Assembly (NCBI GenBank): GCA_900546345.1
Contig: URCI01000011.1
Coordinates: 1 to 63,395 of the forward strand
Origin: an uncultured Prevotella sp.
Lineage (GTDB): Bacteria; Bacteroidota; Bacteroidia; Bacteroidales; Bacteroidaceae
Length of the DNA: 63,395 nucleotides
Reading direction: 5' to 3'
Under the pieces are notes generated by a model that had not been told where the DNA came from, made no database searches, and worked only from the letters and a program-made list of their open reading frames with translations. Each line of letters opens with the position of its first letter. The first letter of the stretch is position 1. Positions 50,023 to 57,892 of this stretch are shown here, in pieces. The translations under genes and the position numbers were made by a program.

Positions 50023-50631
50023 ATGAATATAAAAGGATTAGATTATAATACGCAGCGTGAGAAACTCGTTCTGCCTGAATATGGTCGCGAAGTACAGAAT
50101 ATGGCTGACTATGCGATCGGTCTGAAGACCAAGGCCGAGCGGTTGCGTTGTGCGCGCTCAATCGTTGCTACGATGGAGCGGATGTTTCCGCAAGTGCGTG
50201 AAAGTGCAGATTATAAACAGAAGCTTTGGGATCATCTGGCTTTGATGACGGACTTTAAGTTGGACATCGACTGGCCTTATGATGTCAGTGAGGCAAGGGT
50301 GATCCTTGACAAGCCCAAGCCTATACCCTATCCGACAGAACGGATTCCTGTGCGTCACTATGGTTCCATGGTCTTTGAACTCTTTGATAAACTGAAGACG
50401 ATGGAGCCCGGTCCGGAGCGTGATCATCTCGTGGCGCTTACAGCCAATCAGATGAAACGTGACCTTGTACAATGGAGTCATGGATATAGCGACAACGAGA
50501 AGGTCGCTGATGATTTGGCACGGTACACTGATGGGAAGATTCAACTGGACTTAGATAAGTTCAAGTTTGAGAAAATCAGTACCCATGATCGTCAGCCTGC
50601 CGCTTCTTCCAGAAAACGCAAAAGAAAGTAA
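50023..50631 (+). CDS. DUF4290 family protein
   Basis: A 202-residue protein with the DUF4290 hallmark start LDYNTQREKLVLPEYGREVQNM, then LWDHLALMTDFKLDIDWPYD and a basic C-terminal tail (SSRKRKRK). It looks cytosolic and mostly helical. The family is restricted to Bacteroidota and, as far as I know, has no assigned function. Its position directly before murA (11 nt) in this operon is one I recall from relatives, which hints at a cell-envelope or growth role (inference). Confidence 0.87.
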   Translation: MNIKGLDYNTQREKLVLPEYGREVQNMADYAIGLKTKAERLRCARSIVATMERMFPQVRESADYKQKLWDHLALMTDFKLDIDWPYDVSEARVILDKPKPIPYPTERIPVRHYGSMVFELFDKLKTMEPGPERDHLVALTANQMKRDLVQWSHGYSDNEKVADDLARYTDGKIQLDLDKFKFEKISTHDRQPAASSRKRKRK

Positions 50632-50642
50632 TAACAAAGCTT

Positions 50643-51953
50643 ATGGCATCATTCATTATCGAAGGCGGTCATGCCCTGAGTGGGACGATTACGCCGCAGG
50701 GCGCCAAGAACGAGGCTTTGGAAGTAATCTGCGCCACCTTGCTCACAAGCGATAAGGTGCGCATCAGCAATGTGCCCAATATTCTCGATGTCAATAACTT
50801 GATCAGGCTTCTCAAGGACATTGGCGTGAAGGTTTCTGCCAACGCACCGGGCGATTACACGTTCCAAGCTGATGATCTCAATCTCGACTATCTTGATAGT
50901 TTGGAGTTTGTGAAGAAGTGCGCTGCGCTGCGTGGTTCTGTGCTGATGTTTGGACCGTTGTTGGGTCGCTTTGGTAAAGCTACGGTTGCAAAGCCGGGTG
51001 GTGACAAAATCGGGCGCCGTCGGCTTGATACCCACTTCTTGGGATTCAAAAAACTCGGAGCGAAGTTGGAACATAGTGAAGACTGCAGCGTCTTTCAAAT
51101 CCGTGCCCAGCATCTGAAGGGTACTTATATGCTCCTTGATGAAGCCAGTGTGACAGGTACTGCCAACATCATTATGGCAGCTGTGTTGGCCAAAGGCACG
51201 ACAACAATCTATAACGCTGCGTGTGAACCCTACATCCAGCAACTCTGTCATCTGCTCAATGCTATGGGGGCGAATATCAGTGGTATTGGAAGTAATCTTA
51301 TTACCATTGTGGGTGTGACAAGTCTCCATGGGGCTGAGCACCGTGTACTGCCTGATATGATCGAGGTGGGATCGTTTATTGGAATGGCAGCCATGGTGGG
51401 TAATGGCATTCGCATCAAGGATGTGTCACTGCGCAACCTTGGCATCATCCCAGATGCATTCCGGCGTCTCGGCGTGAAAGTAAAAGAAGAAGGGGACGAC
51501 CTTGTTATTCCTCATCATGGACATTATGAGGTGCAGTCATTTATCGATGGTACGATCATGACTTTGGCTGATGCTCCATGGCCAGGTCTTACTCCTGACT
51601 TGCTGTCGGTGCTGCTTGTGGTGGCTACACAAGCACGTGGCTCAGTACTTATCCATCAGAAGATGTTCGAGAGCCGTCTCTTCTTTGTGGATAAGCTCAT
51701 AGACATGGGGGCTCAGATCATTCTTTGTGACCCACACCGTGCAGTAGTCATCGGACAGGATCATCGTATCCGTCTCCGTGCAGGGCGTATGACAAGTCCT
51801 GACATTCGAGCTGGTATTGCTTTGCTGATCGCAGCCATGAGTGCTAACGGCACCAGTCGCATTGATAACATCCAGCAAATCGACCGAGGATATGAAAATA
51901 TCGACACGCGACTCAATGAGTTGGGTGCACATATCGAGCGAATGGATGATTAA
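50643..51953 (+). CDS. murA: UDP-N-acetylglucosamine 1-carboxyvinyltransferase (MurA), Cys-to-Asp variant
   Basis: A 436-residue enzyme for the first committed step of peptidoglycan synthesis. The EPSP-synthase-like start is GGHALSGTITPQGAKNEALEVI. The active-site loop reads AKPGGDKIGRRRLDTHFLGF: the residue aligned with the catalytic Cys115 of E. coli MurA is Asp121. Other family parts are intact (GTANIIMAAVLAKG, SFIGMAAMVGNG, DIRAGIALLIAAM). The Asp variant is known to be active and insensitive to fosfomycin in other bacteria, so intrinsic fosfomycin resistance is expected. Confidence 0.95.
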   Translation: MASFIIEGGHALSGTITPQGAKNEALEVICATLLTSDKVRISNVPNILDVNNLIRLLKDIGVKVSANAPGDYTFQADDLNLDYLDSLEFVKKCAALRGSVLMFGPLLGRFGKATVAKPGGDKIGRRRLDTHFLGFKKLGAKLEHSEDCSVFQIRAQHLKGTYMLLDEASVTGTANIIMAAVLAKGTTTIYNAACEPYIQQLCHLLNAMGANISGIGSNLITIVGVTSLHGAEHRVLPDMIEVGSFIGMAAMVGNGIRIKDVSLRNLGIIPDAFRRLGVKVKEEGDDLVIPHHGHYEVQSFIDGTIMTLADAPWPGLTPDLLSVLLVVATQARGSVLIHQKMFESRLFFVDKLIDMGAQIILCDPHRAVVIGQDHRIRLRAGRMTSPDIRAGIALLIAAMSANGTSRIDNIQQIDRGYENIDTRLNELGAHIERMDD

Positions 51954-51965
51954 TAGCAGAGAATC

Positions 51966-52493
51966 ATGATTCGCCTGGAAGATGTGTTTAAAATAGGTCG
52001 TATCGGCAAGCCTCACGGTGTGAAGGGCGAGCTGACGATGCAATGCGACGATGATGTCTTTGACCGTGTTGACGCTGATTACATCGTCCTTGACATTGAC
52101 GGCATTCTAGTTCCTTTCTTTATCGAGGAATACCGATTCCGCTCAGAGGATGTGGTATTGATGAAGTTCGAGGATATTAATACAGAGCAGCAGGCACGCG
52201 AACTGACAGGATGTGATGTATACTTCCCACATCGTCTCGCAGACAGTGAGGAGTCTACAGAAATCTCGTGGCAGCAACTTCAGGGCTTTGAGGTTCTTGA
52301 CAGTCGGCATGGAAGTCGTGTCGTAGGTCGGGTAGCCGGTGTTGACGTGTCTACTATGAACACCTTGTTGGAGGTAAAGCGTGAAAACAACACAGATGTC
52401 CTCATTCCTGTTTCTCCAGAATTGGTTGTCAACATAGATTTCGCTGGGCGGCAGATAGAACTCGACATCCCTGATGGATTGCTTGACTTATAA
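51966..52493 (+). CDS. rimM: Ribosome maturation factor RimM
   Basis: A 175-residue 30S assembly factor. The N-terminal barrel starts FKIGRIGKPHGVKGELTM, the RimM hallmark, and the C-terminal PRC-barrel contains QGFEVLDSRHGSRVVGRVAGVDVSTMNTLLEV and ends VNIDFAGRQIELDIPDGLLDL. It binds protein S19 on the head of the small subunit. It follows murA by 12 nt. The next gap carries a copy of the AAGGTGT repeat. Confidence 0.95.
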   Translation: MIRLEDVFKIGRIGKPHGVKGELTMQCDDDVFDRVDADYIVLDIDGILVPFFIEEYRFRSEDVVLMKFEDINTEQQARELTGCDVYFPHRLADSEESTEISWQQLQGFEVLDSRHGSRVVGRVAGVDVSTMNTLLEVKRENNTDVLIPVSPELVVNIDFAGRQIELDIPDGLLDL

Positions 52494-52540
52494 TGTTGGT
52501 TAGTGAGAACCTTTTCTTTGGTGAGAAGGGCCCACATTGA

Positions 52541-52560
52541 CGACACCTTATTTATATATA
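52541..52560 (-). repeat. AAGGTGT repeat between rimM and dxr
   Basis: Reverse-oriented copy, identical over 20 nt to the one inside mutY (30825-30844). It lies 16 nt before the dxr ATG, so it is part of the dxr translation leader. Confidence 0.7.
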
Positions 52561-52576
52561 GCACTAAATAATAGAA

Positions 52577-53779
52577 ATGACAAAATACGTATCTCTTCAC
52601 GATGATCAGCAATCGCGGAAGCAACCGATTTGCATTCTCGGTTCGACGGGTAGTATCGGCACGCAGGCGCTTGACGTCATCGCACAGCATCCCGACCGTT
52701 ACGAGGTCTATTGCCTTACGGCCAATAACAGTGTGGAGAAGCTTGCTGCACAGGCACGACAGTTCAATCCTGCCGCCGTTGTCATTGCCAACGAAGATCA
52801 TTATGAGGACTTGAAGTCTGCTCTTGCAGACCGGCCCGACATCAAGGTGTATGCTGGTAAGAAAGCTTTGGAGGAAATTGTAGAGGCAGGACCCATTGAC
52901 ACAGTGCTGGCCGCTATGGTAGGCTTTGCAGGCCTTGTGCCCACGATCAATGCTATTAAGGCTGGAAAAAAGATCTGTTTGGCAAATAAGGAAACGCTTG
53001 TTGTCGCCGGAGAACTCATCCTCAGTCTCGTAGCTCAGTATCATGTGAGCTTGCTACCTGTTGATTCCGAGCACAGTGCCATTTTCCAGTGCTTGGTAGG
53101 CGAGGATATGAACGAGGTGGACAAGATCTTACTGACATGTTCGGGTGGTCCTTTCCGGCTTTACACTCATCAACAGTTAGAGCATGTCACGGCTGCTGAC
53201 GCTCTCAAACATCCTACTTGGGACATGGGCGCCAAGATTACCATTGACTCAGCCTCGTTGATGAACAAGGGCTTCGAAGTGATGGAGGCCAAATGGCTCT
53301 TTGGCGTACCGGCCAACCGCATACAAGTGCTCATTCATCCGCAAAGCATCGTGCATAGTGGTGTACAATTCAAGGATGGGGCCGTGAAGGCTCAACTTGG
53401 TGTTCCTGACATGAGGCTGCCCATTCAGTATGCCTTTTCTTTCCCAGAACGTCTGTCACTCCATGGCGAGCGTCTCGATTTGTTCAAAGCGCAGAAACTG
53501 GAATTCTTCGAGCCTGACATGAAGAAGTTTGAATGTCTGGCCCTTGCTTACGAGGCCATCCATCAGGGCGGCAATATGCCATGTATTCTTAATGCTGCAA
53601 ACGAAGTAGCTAATGCTGCGTTCCGTCAGGGTCGCTGTTCATTCCTGGAAATGGCAGAAGTCATCCGTAAGACCATGCAGCAGGCAACGTTCGACAAGAA
53701 CCCAGACCTAGACATTTATCTGCAAACCGATAAAGAGGCAAGGGAGATCGCAAGGCAAAACGTGGAGGCCTCACTGTAG
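52577..53779 (+). CDS. dxr: 1-deoxy-D-xylulose 5-phosphate reductoisomerase
   Basis: A 400-residue MEP-pathway enzyme for isoprenoid precursors. The NADPH-binding start is ICILGSTGSIGTQALDVIAQHP (near 18). The metal and substrate site is LLPVDSEHSAIFQC (near 159), with DSASLMNKGFEVMEAKWLF and the helical C-terminal domain containing NMPCILNAANEVANAAFRQG. All key residues are present. It needs Mg2+ or Mn2+ and is the target of fosmidomycin. The leader from rimM is 83 nt. Confidence 0.97.
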   Translation: MTKYVSLHDDQQSRKQPICILGSTGSIGTQALDVIAQHPDRYEVYCLTANNSVEKLAAQARQFNPAAVVIANEDHYEDLKSALADRPDIKVYAGKKALEEIVEAGPIDTVLAAMVGFAGLVPTINAIKAGKKICLANKETLVVAGELILSLVAQYHVSLLPVDSEHSAIFQCLVGEDMNEVDKILLTCSGGPFRLYTHQQLEHVTAADALKHPTWDMGAKITIDSASLMNKGFEVMEAKWLFGVPANRIQVLIHPQSIVHSGVQFKDGAVKAQLGVPDMRLPIQYAFSFPERLSLHGERLDLFKAQKLEFFEPDMKKFECLALAYEAIHQGGNMPCILNAANEVANAAFRQGRCSFLEMAEVIRKTMQQATFDKNPDLDIYLQTDKEAREIARQNVEASL

Positions 53780-53894
53780 AATGGGCCGAGACGCCGTACA
53801 ACAGGCCGCGGCGTAACCGGCGGCTGTACAACAGCGGCAAACCGAACGGATGGCTCGGCGCTCACAAGCAGAGGCAAGCAGGTAAGCGAGCCTC

Positions 53895-53976
53895 AGCAGG
53901 CAAAGCGCGGCAGGCTATTCGTTGTCGCAAAGCGCAGCAGGCAAAGCGCGGCAGGCTATTCGCTGGCGCAAAGCAG
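53895..53976. repeat. 41-nt tandem repeat, about two copies
   Basis: AGCAGGCAAAGCGCGG, continuing through CAGGCTATTCG, starts at 53895 and again at 53936 (two differences in the overlap). It is in the 235-nt gap between dxr and rseP, within GC-rich low-complexity DNA (53800-53985). It could form several overlapping hairpins (GCCTGC-type) but codes for nothing obvious. Confidence 0.6.
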
Positions 53977-54014
53977 CAGCAAGTAATTCGTAATTAGTAA
54001 TTTATAAGTTATAA

Positions 54015-55448
54015 ATGGAAATCTTTCTGATTAAGCTTCTCCAGTTCATTCTATCCATCTCGTTGCTGGTATTGCTCCACGAGGGCGGACATGCGCTGGC
54101 ATCCAAGCTCTTTGGCGTCAGGGTGGAGAAGTTCTTTATTTTCTTCGACGTCTCCATCGGCAAGTGGAGCGGAAAGCTTTTTAGTTTTAAACCCAAGAAC
54201 AGCGAGACAGAATATGGTATGGGGTGGCTGCCGTTGGGCGGCTACTGCAAGATCGCCGGTATGATCGACGAGAGTATGGATACCGAGCAGATGGAGCGTG
54301 ACCCACAGCCATGGGAGTTTCGTACCAAGCCGGCGTGGCAACGGCTCATCATCATGGTGGCTGGTGTGACGGTCAACTTTGTGCTGGCACTGTTCATCTA
54401 CTCCATGATCATGTTCCATTGGGGTGAGAGTTATATCCGCGTGGCAGACATGAGCATGGGTATGAAGTTCAATACCGAGGCCAAGCAACTGGGATTTCGT
54501 GACCATGACATTCTCCTGGGTACTGACAAACGTCCATTCAAGGACTTCAATGTAGATGTCTACCGTGATCTCTCTGAGGCACAATATGCAGACATCATCC
54601 GTGATGGCAAGAAAATGCGTATCACTTTGCCCGGACATATCAACTTGCTGAACATGCTGAAGTCCACGCCGCGTTTTGTGGCTCCTTACACGCCGGCTGT
54701 TGTGGATACCGTACTCCAGCGTATGCCTTTGACGGATAGTAAGGACTCAGTGGAAACGCCGGCATGGCAGATCGGGCTGAAGAAGGGAGACAAAATCTTA
54801 GCGCTCAATGGCAAAGCTGTCGATTCTTACAATGAGTTTAGTGACGAGATCAATCAGCTTTCTGATCGACTCTCAGATGCAAAGACCCATACCGACAGCC
54901 TGCGTCTTCGTCAGGTGAAACTTGTAGTCAATCGTGCGTCAGCTAATAAAAAGGATACGCTTGTCACAACACTCACGCCGGACATGAAGCTCGGCTTTGC
55001 GGTGGCAAGTATATACCAGCTCTATGACAACAAAATGACGCACAAGAGCTATGGCTTCTTTGAGAGCTTCCCTGCCGGATGTAAGTATGGATGGGATGTG
55101 CTTGCCGGTTATGTCAGTGACATGCAATATGTCTTTACCGCCGATGGTGCAAAGAGCCTGGGAGGCTTTGGTTCTATCGGCAGTCTCTTCCCCAGTCAAT
55201 GGGATTGGTTCATGTTCTGGAAGATGACAGCCTTCTTGAGCATCATCCTTGCCTTCATGAACATCTTGCCTATTCCGGCGCTTGATGGTGGTCATGTGTT
55301 CTTCTTGCTCTACGAGATCATTGTCCGTCGCAAGCCTTCGGATAAGTTCATGATCTATGCCGAGTACACTGGTATCACGATCTTGGTGATTCTCATGGTA
55401 GTTGCCAACCTCAACGATATTCTGCGCTGGTTGGGCATCATGCAATAA
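54015..55448 (+). CDS. rseP: Site-2 intramembrane protease RseP
   Basis: A 477-residue inner-membrane zinc metalloprotease (M50). The zinc motif HEGGH lies in the first helix (VLLHEGGHALASKLFGV, near 22), a PDZ domain occupies roughly 255-350 (IGLKKGDKILALNGKAVDSYNEF), and the second metal-ligand motif is NILPIPALDGGHVFF near the C-terminus. Homologues release sigma factors by cleaving anti-sigma proteins; the ECF pair at 56-58 kb is a possible client (inference). Last gene of the operon, followed by a terminator. Confidence 0.95.
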   Translation: MEIFLIKLLQFILSISLLVLLHEGGHALASKLFGVRVEKFFIFFDVSIGKWSGKLFSFKPKNSETEYGMGWLPLGGYCKIAGMIDESMDTEQMERDPQPWEFRTKPAWQRLIIMVAGVTVNFVLALFIYSMIMFHWGESYIRVADMSMGMKFNTEAKQLGFRDHDILLGTDKRPFKDFNVDVYRDLSEAQYADIIRDGKKMRITLPGHINLLNMLKSTPRFVAPYTPAVVDTVLQRMPLTDSKDSVETPAWQIGLKKGDKILALNGKAVDSYNEFSDEINQLSDRLSDAKTHTDSLRLRQVKLVVNRASANKKDTLVTTLTPDMKLGFAVASIYQLYDNKMTHKSYGFFESFPAGCKYGWDVLAGYVSDMQYVFTADGAKSLGGFGSIGSLFPSQWDWFMFWKMTAFLSIILAFMNILPIPALDGGHVFFLLYEIIVRRKPSDKFMIYAEYTGITILVILMVVANLNDILRWLGIMQ

Positions 55449-55471
55449 AGCGACAATACATAACAGACAAT

Positions 55472-55508
55472 AAAGGGGGCGGCTCCATCACGGAGCAGCC
55501 CCTTTTTC
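55472..55508 (+). terminator. Terminator of the tsaB-rseP operon
   Basis: AAAGGGGGCGGCTCC pairs with GGAGCAGCCCCTTTTT around an ATCAC loop (one bulge) and ends in a T-tract. It lies 24 nt after the rseP stop, before the convergent secreted-protein gene. Confidence 0.88.
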
Positions 55509-55560
55509 ATATCACTATTCTTATTGTATAAAGAGAGAATTGTCCTTTGTTATCGTGAGA

Positions 55561-56460
55561 TCAGTCATCATCGACAACGATGGTCTTGCCGGCGTAGCTT
55601 GTAGCGACGATGTTGCCATCTTCGTCGATGATGAGTTTGCCTTTCAGTCCACTAAAGACCACATTACCTTCGCCATCGATGATGAGCGTCTGTCCATCGC
55701 GATATTTTTTTATGAAGTTCTTCTCATTGTCATAAACAATGGTTTGTATAGCTTCAGCATCTCTATTCTCTGACTGTCTCGCTGTTTGCCACTCATGGTT
55801 GAGCAAGGCTGCCATGTCTTTATAGCCTCTTTTCTCAAGTTTTTGCGTTGCGGATCTGATGACAGCATCAATTTGCTCATTGGTCATCTCTCCGTTGATG
55901 GCGTTTTTCCGGATCGTCCCTTTCTTCTTGCTTGTCTGAACGTCTGTCACCGAGGGCAGTGTTGTTGTGATCGTCGTAACGGTCTTGCTGGTGCCAGGTC
56001 TTTGTCCATAGACCTTAGTCAGCTTTCCCGTTATCTTGCCCTTCTTGGCTTCGTTCCATTCCAGTGCATAGGCGTAGCGGTGGTCGGGGTTGTCCTTGTC
56101 GGCAAAGCATTCCAACACAAAGTGGTCATAGCCTTTCCCGATACGCACGCCACCCACCGAGTAACTTGCCGCCAGCGACTCGTTGTCGCCCCGGTACACG
56201 CTATAGGCCTTGGCAGCATCACGGTCGAAGGCATAGAGGGTGTTCTGTACGATGGCGGTGTTCCGCTTCACCGTGAACCGGTAACACTCCTGTGAAGAGC
56301 GCAAGGCGAGCGTCTGCGGGTCTTTGTTGGTCTCGTTGGTCGTCGTCACACCTTCCGTGCGTGCGATGAGCCCTTTCATTTTTTCTATATTTTCCTGGGC
56401 CTGGCTGAGCACAGGCACCATGGCCATCAAGAAGGCTGTCATGTAATGAGTCATTCTCAT
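55561..56460 (-). CDS. Exported protein with C-terminal beta repeats, unknown function
   Basis: A 299-residue protein with a signal peptide (MTHYMTAFLMAMVPVLSQAQ). The N-terminal domain has RFTVKRNTAIVQNTLYAFDRDAAKAYSVYRG. The C-terminal 43 residues contain two and a half copies of a 17-residue unit: TLIIDGEGNVVFSGLKG (258-274), KLIIDEDGNIVATSYAG (275-291) and KTIVVDDD. I do not recognise the family. Its start overlaps the anti-sigma stop (ATGA), so it is translationally coupled to the sigma operon and may be its sensor or output. Confidence 0.65.
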   Translation of the reverse strand: MRMTHYMTAFLMAMVPVLSQAQENIEKMKGLIARTEGVTTTNETNKDPQTLALRSSQECYRFTVKRNTAIVQNTLYAFDRDAAKAYSVYRGDNESLAASYSVGGVRIGKGYDHFVLECFADKDNPDHRYAYALEWNEAKKGKITGKLTKVYGQRPGTSKTVTTITTTLPSVTDVQTSKKKGTIRKNAINGEMTNEQIDAVIRSATQKLEKRGYKDMAALLNHEWQTARQSENRDAEAIQTIVYDNEKNFIKKYRDGQTLIIDGEGNVVFSGLKGKLIIDEDGNIVATSYAGKTIVVDDD

Positions 56461-57263
56461 AGTTCAATGATGTTATTGAGTGAAACATGTTGTTTATCTT
56501 GGTTGTCAATCAGCTGCTTGGCCTGTGCGATGTCTTGCTTAGCTGCCGCGATTATGGCTTTACTTTCCAGCCGGTTAGCCGTCAGTAACACGTGGTCGGT
56601 TGCGATACTGTCGTTTATCGTTTGCCATTGCAGGAAGCTTTGATGTGCTTCTGCTAACAAAATGCTGTCTTGTTGCGCCAATGTTACCGGTGCATTCGAT
56701 CTTGTGGCAGGACTCTCCTGCCTCCATGCATCCACAGAAGCGACATCAATTATTTTTTTGTGAGAGGCGACCGAAATAGCAGGTGTGTGACTTCTTCCTG
56801 TGGTTACTGCGACTGGCTTGCTTTCCGCTTTGGGGATAGCATGCAAGGGCAGAGACGCATGGGAAGGCTGTTGCACAATATTGTCCGTTGCTGTCATCAG
56901 ACCGGGATTGGCGTTTTGTCTCGGCCACAATCCCCATGCCAAACCTCCTGCCAGACAGGCTGCGGCAAGCCAGGGTAGTGTCAGGCGCATTTGTTTGTGA
57001 AGTCCACTGGATGCTGTGCGGTGGACTGGTGCGCCGGCTGTGGCTTGGGCGTCATTGATGTCGTCGGTTTTGTTGCCTTGCAGATACTTGCCATCCATTC
57101 CACTATCAAACCAGGCAAACATCTCGCGGTAGTCTTCCCATTCGGATGGAATGGTGTGTGTGCGGAAGTATTCACCGAGCAGGTGTTCTTCTTCCAGCGA
57201 TGTCTGCCCTTCGAGATATTTGTCGAGTAGCGACTGAATGTCTGTCTTCGTATATGTTTTCAT
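56457..57263 (-). CDS. Putative anti-sigma factor, single-pass membrane protein
   Basis: A 268-residue protein. The cytosolic N-terminus (TDIQSLLDKYLEGQTSLEEEHLLGEYF) resembles anti-sigma helices of this phylum. A transmembrane segment LPWLAAACLAGGLAWGLWP lies near 97-115, followed by a low-complexity periplasmic part and a helical C-terminus. No zinc anti-sigma HCC motif is seen, so the assignment rests on the operon and topology. The start overlaps the sigma stop (ATGA) and the stop overlaps the next start. The long upstream frame through the sigma gene is a shadow. Confidence 0.7.
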   Translation of the reverse strand: MKTYTKTDIQSLLDKYLEGQTSLEEEHLLGEYFRTHTIPSEWEDYREMFAWFDSGMDGKYLQGNKTDDINDAQATAGAPVHRTASSGLHKQMRLTLPWLAAACLAGGLAWGLWPRQNANPGLMTATDNIVQQPSHASLPLHAIPKAESKPVAVTTGRSHTPAISVASHKKIIDVASVDAWRQESPATRSNAPVTLAQQDSILLAEAHQSFLQWQTINDSIATDHVLLTANRLESKAIIAAAKQDIAQAKQLIDNQDKQHVSLNNIIEL

Positions 57264-57766
57264 GATTGTTTCCTCCTTCTTCTTATCTCTTCCAACAAGC
57301 GTCGGCGCGCTCTGGAAAGCAGCGTGGCCACCGACCGTTCTTCGATACCCAGGCGTTGAGCGATCGCCCCGTTGTCGAATCCTTCCACCTGTCGCAAGTG
57401 CAACACAGTGTATTCCGTGCTTGGCAGTCCTGCCAGTTGTTTCCGCAACCACTCGTTGTTTTCCTGCTCCTCTAAATGCATATCGGTAGGGTTGCTTTCG
57501 TCAGGTATCTCGGTGGGGATCGCTTCTTCCGGAGCACGTCGCTTTTCTCGTCGATACCAGTTGATCGTAAGGTTGCGGGCAATACAGCATGTCAGTGCTT
57601 CTGCCTTTTGTGGAGAGTCTATCTTTGGACAGAGTTGCCAGATCCGTATCATCGTCTCTTGCGCGATATCCTCAGCTTCCTCCTTCGGAGCGCCTTGCCG
57701 TCGGCTGCTCTCGACGGCTTTCCGCCGTAGTGTCGTTGCCTGGGATATGTATGCTTGACTGTCCAT
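57260..57766 (-). CDS. ECF-type RNA polymerase sigma factor
   Basis: A 168-residue sigma factor with domain 2 (GAPKEEAEDIAQETMIRIWQLCP, contacting core polymerase and -10 DNA) and domain 4 (LPSTEYTVLHLRQVEGFDNGAIAQRLGIEERSVATLLSRARRRL, a helix-turn-helix for -35 DNA). Domains 1 and 3 are absent, which defines the ECF group. It heads the operon with the anti-sigma and exported protein. The candidate promoter upstream (57787-57820) is not of the housekeeping Bacteroidota form. Confidence 0.93.
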   Translation of the reverse strand: MDSQAYISQATTLRRKAVESSRRQGAPKEEAEDIAQETMIRIWQLCPKIDSPQKAEALTCCIARNLTINWYRREKRRAPEEAIPTEIPDESNPTDMHLEEQENNEWLRKQLAGLPSTEYTVLHLRQVEGFDNGAIAQRLGIEERSVATLLSRARRRLLEEIRRRRKQS

Positions 57767-57786
57767 CTCTTTGTTGCTTTACACTT

Positions 57787-57820
57787 CTATAACGTCTTAC
57801 CCTCCTTTGTGTCAACAAAG
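57787..57820 (-). promoter_or_regulatory. Unusual promoter/palindrome before the ECF operon
   Basis: On the minus strand, TTGACA (57810-57815), 17 nt, then TTATAG (57787-57792). The first box sits in the palindrome CTTTGT/ACAAAG (57805-57820). There is no TAnnTTTG box here, so the operon may be read by its own or another ECF sigma. Confidence 0.35.
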
Positions 57821-57892
57821 AAACGGAGTCTTTAACAATCTTTTGGAATCGACATTTTCCCATAGTGGCTTTTCAGAAGAGGGAAAGAGCGT

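Noticed and set aside
53895..53976. Tandem repeat as a CRISPR array
   Set aside because: Only two contiguous 41-nt units with no spacers and no cas genes nearby.
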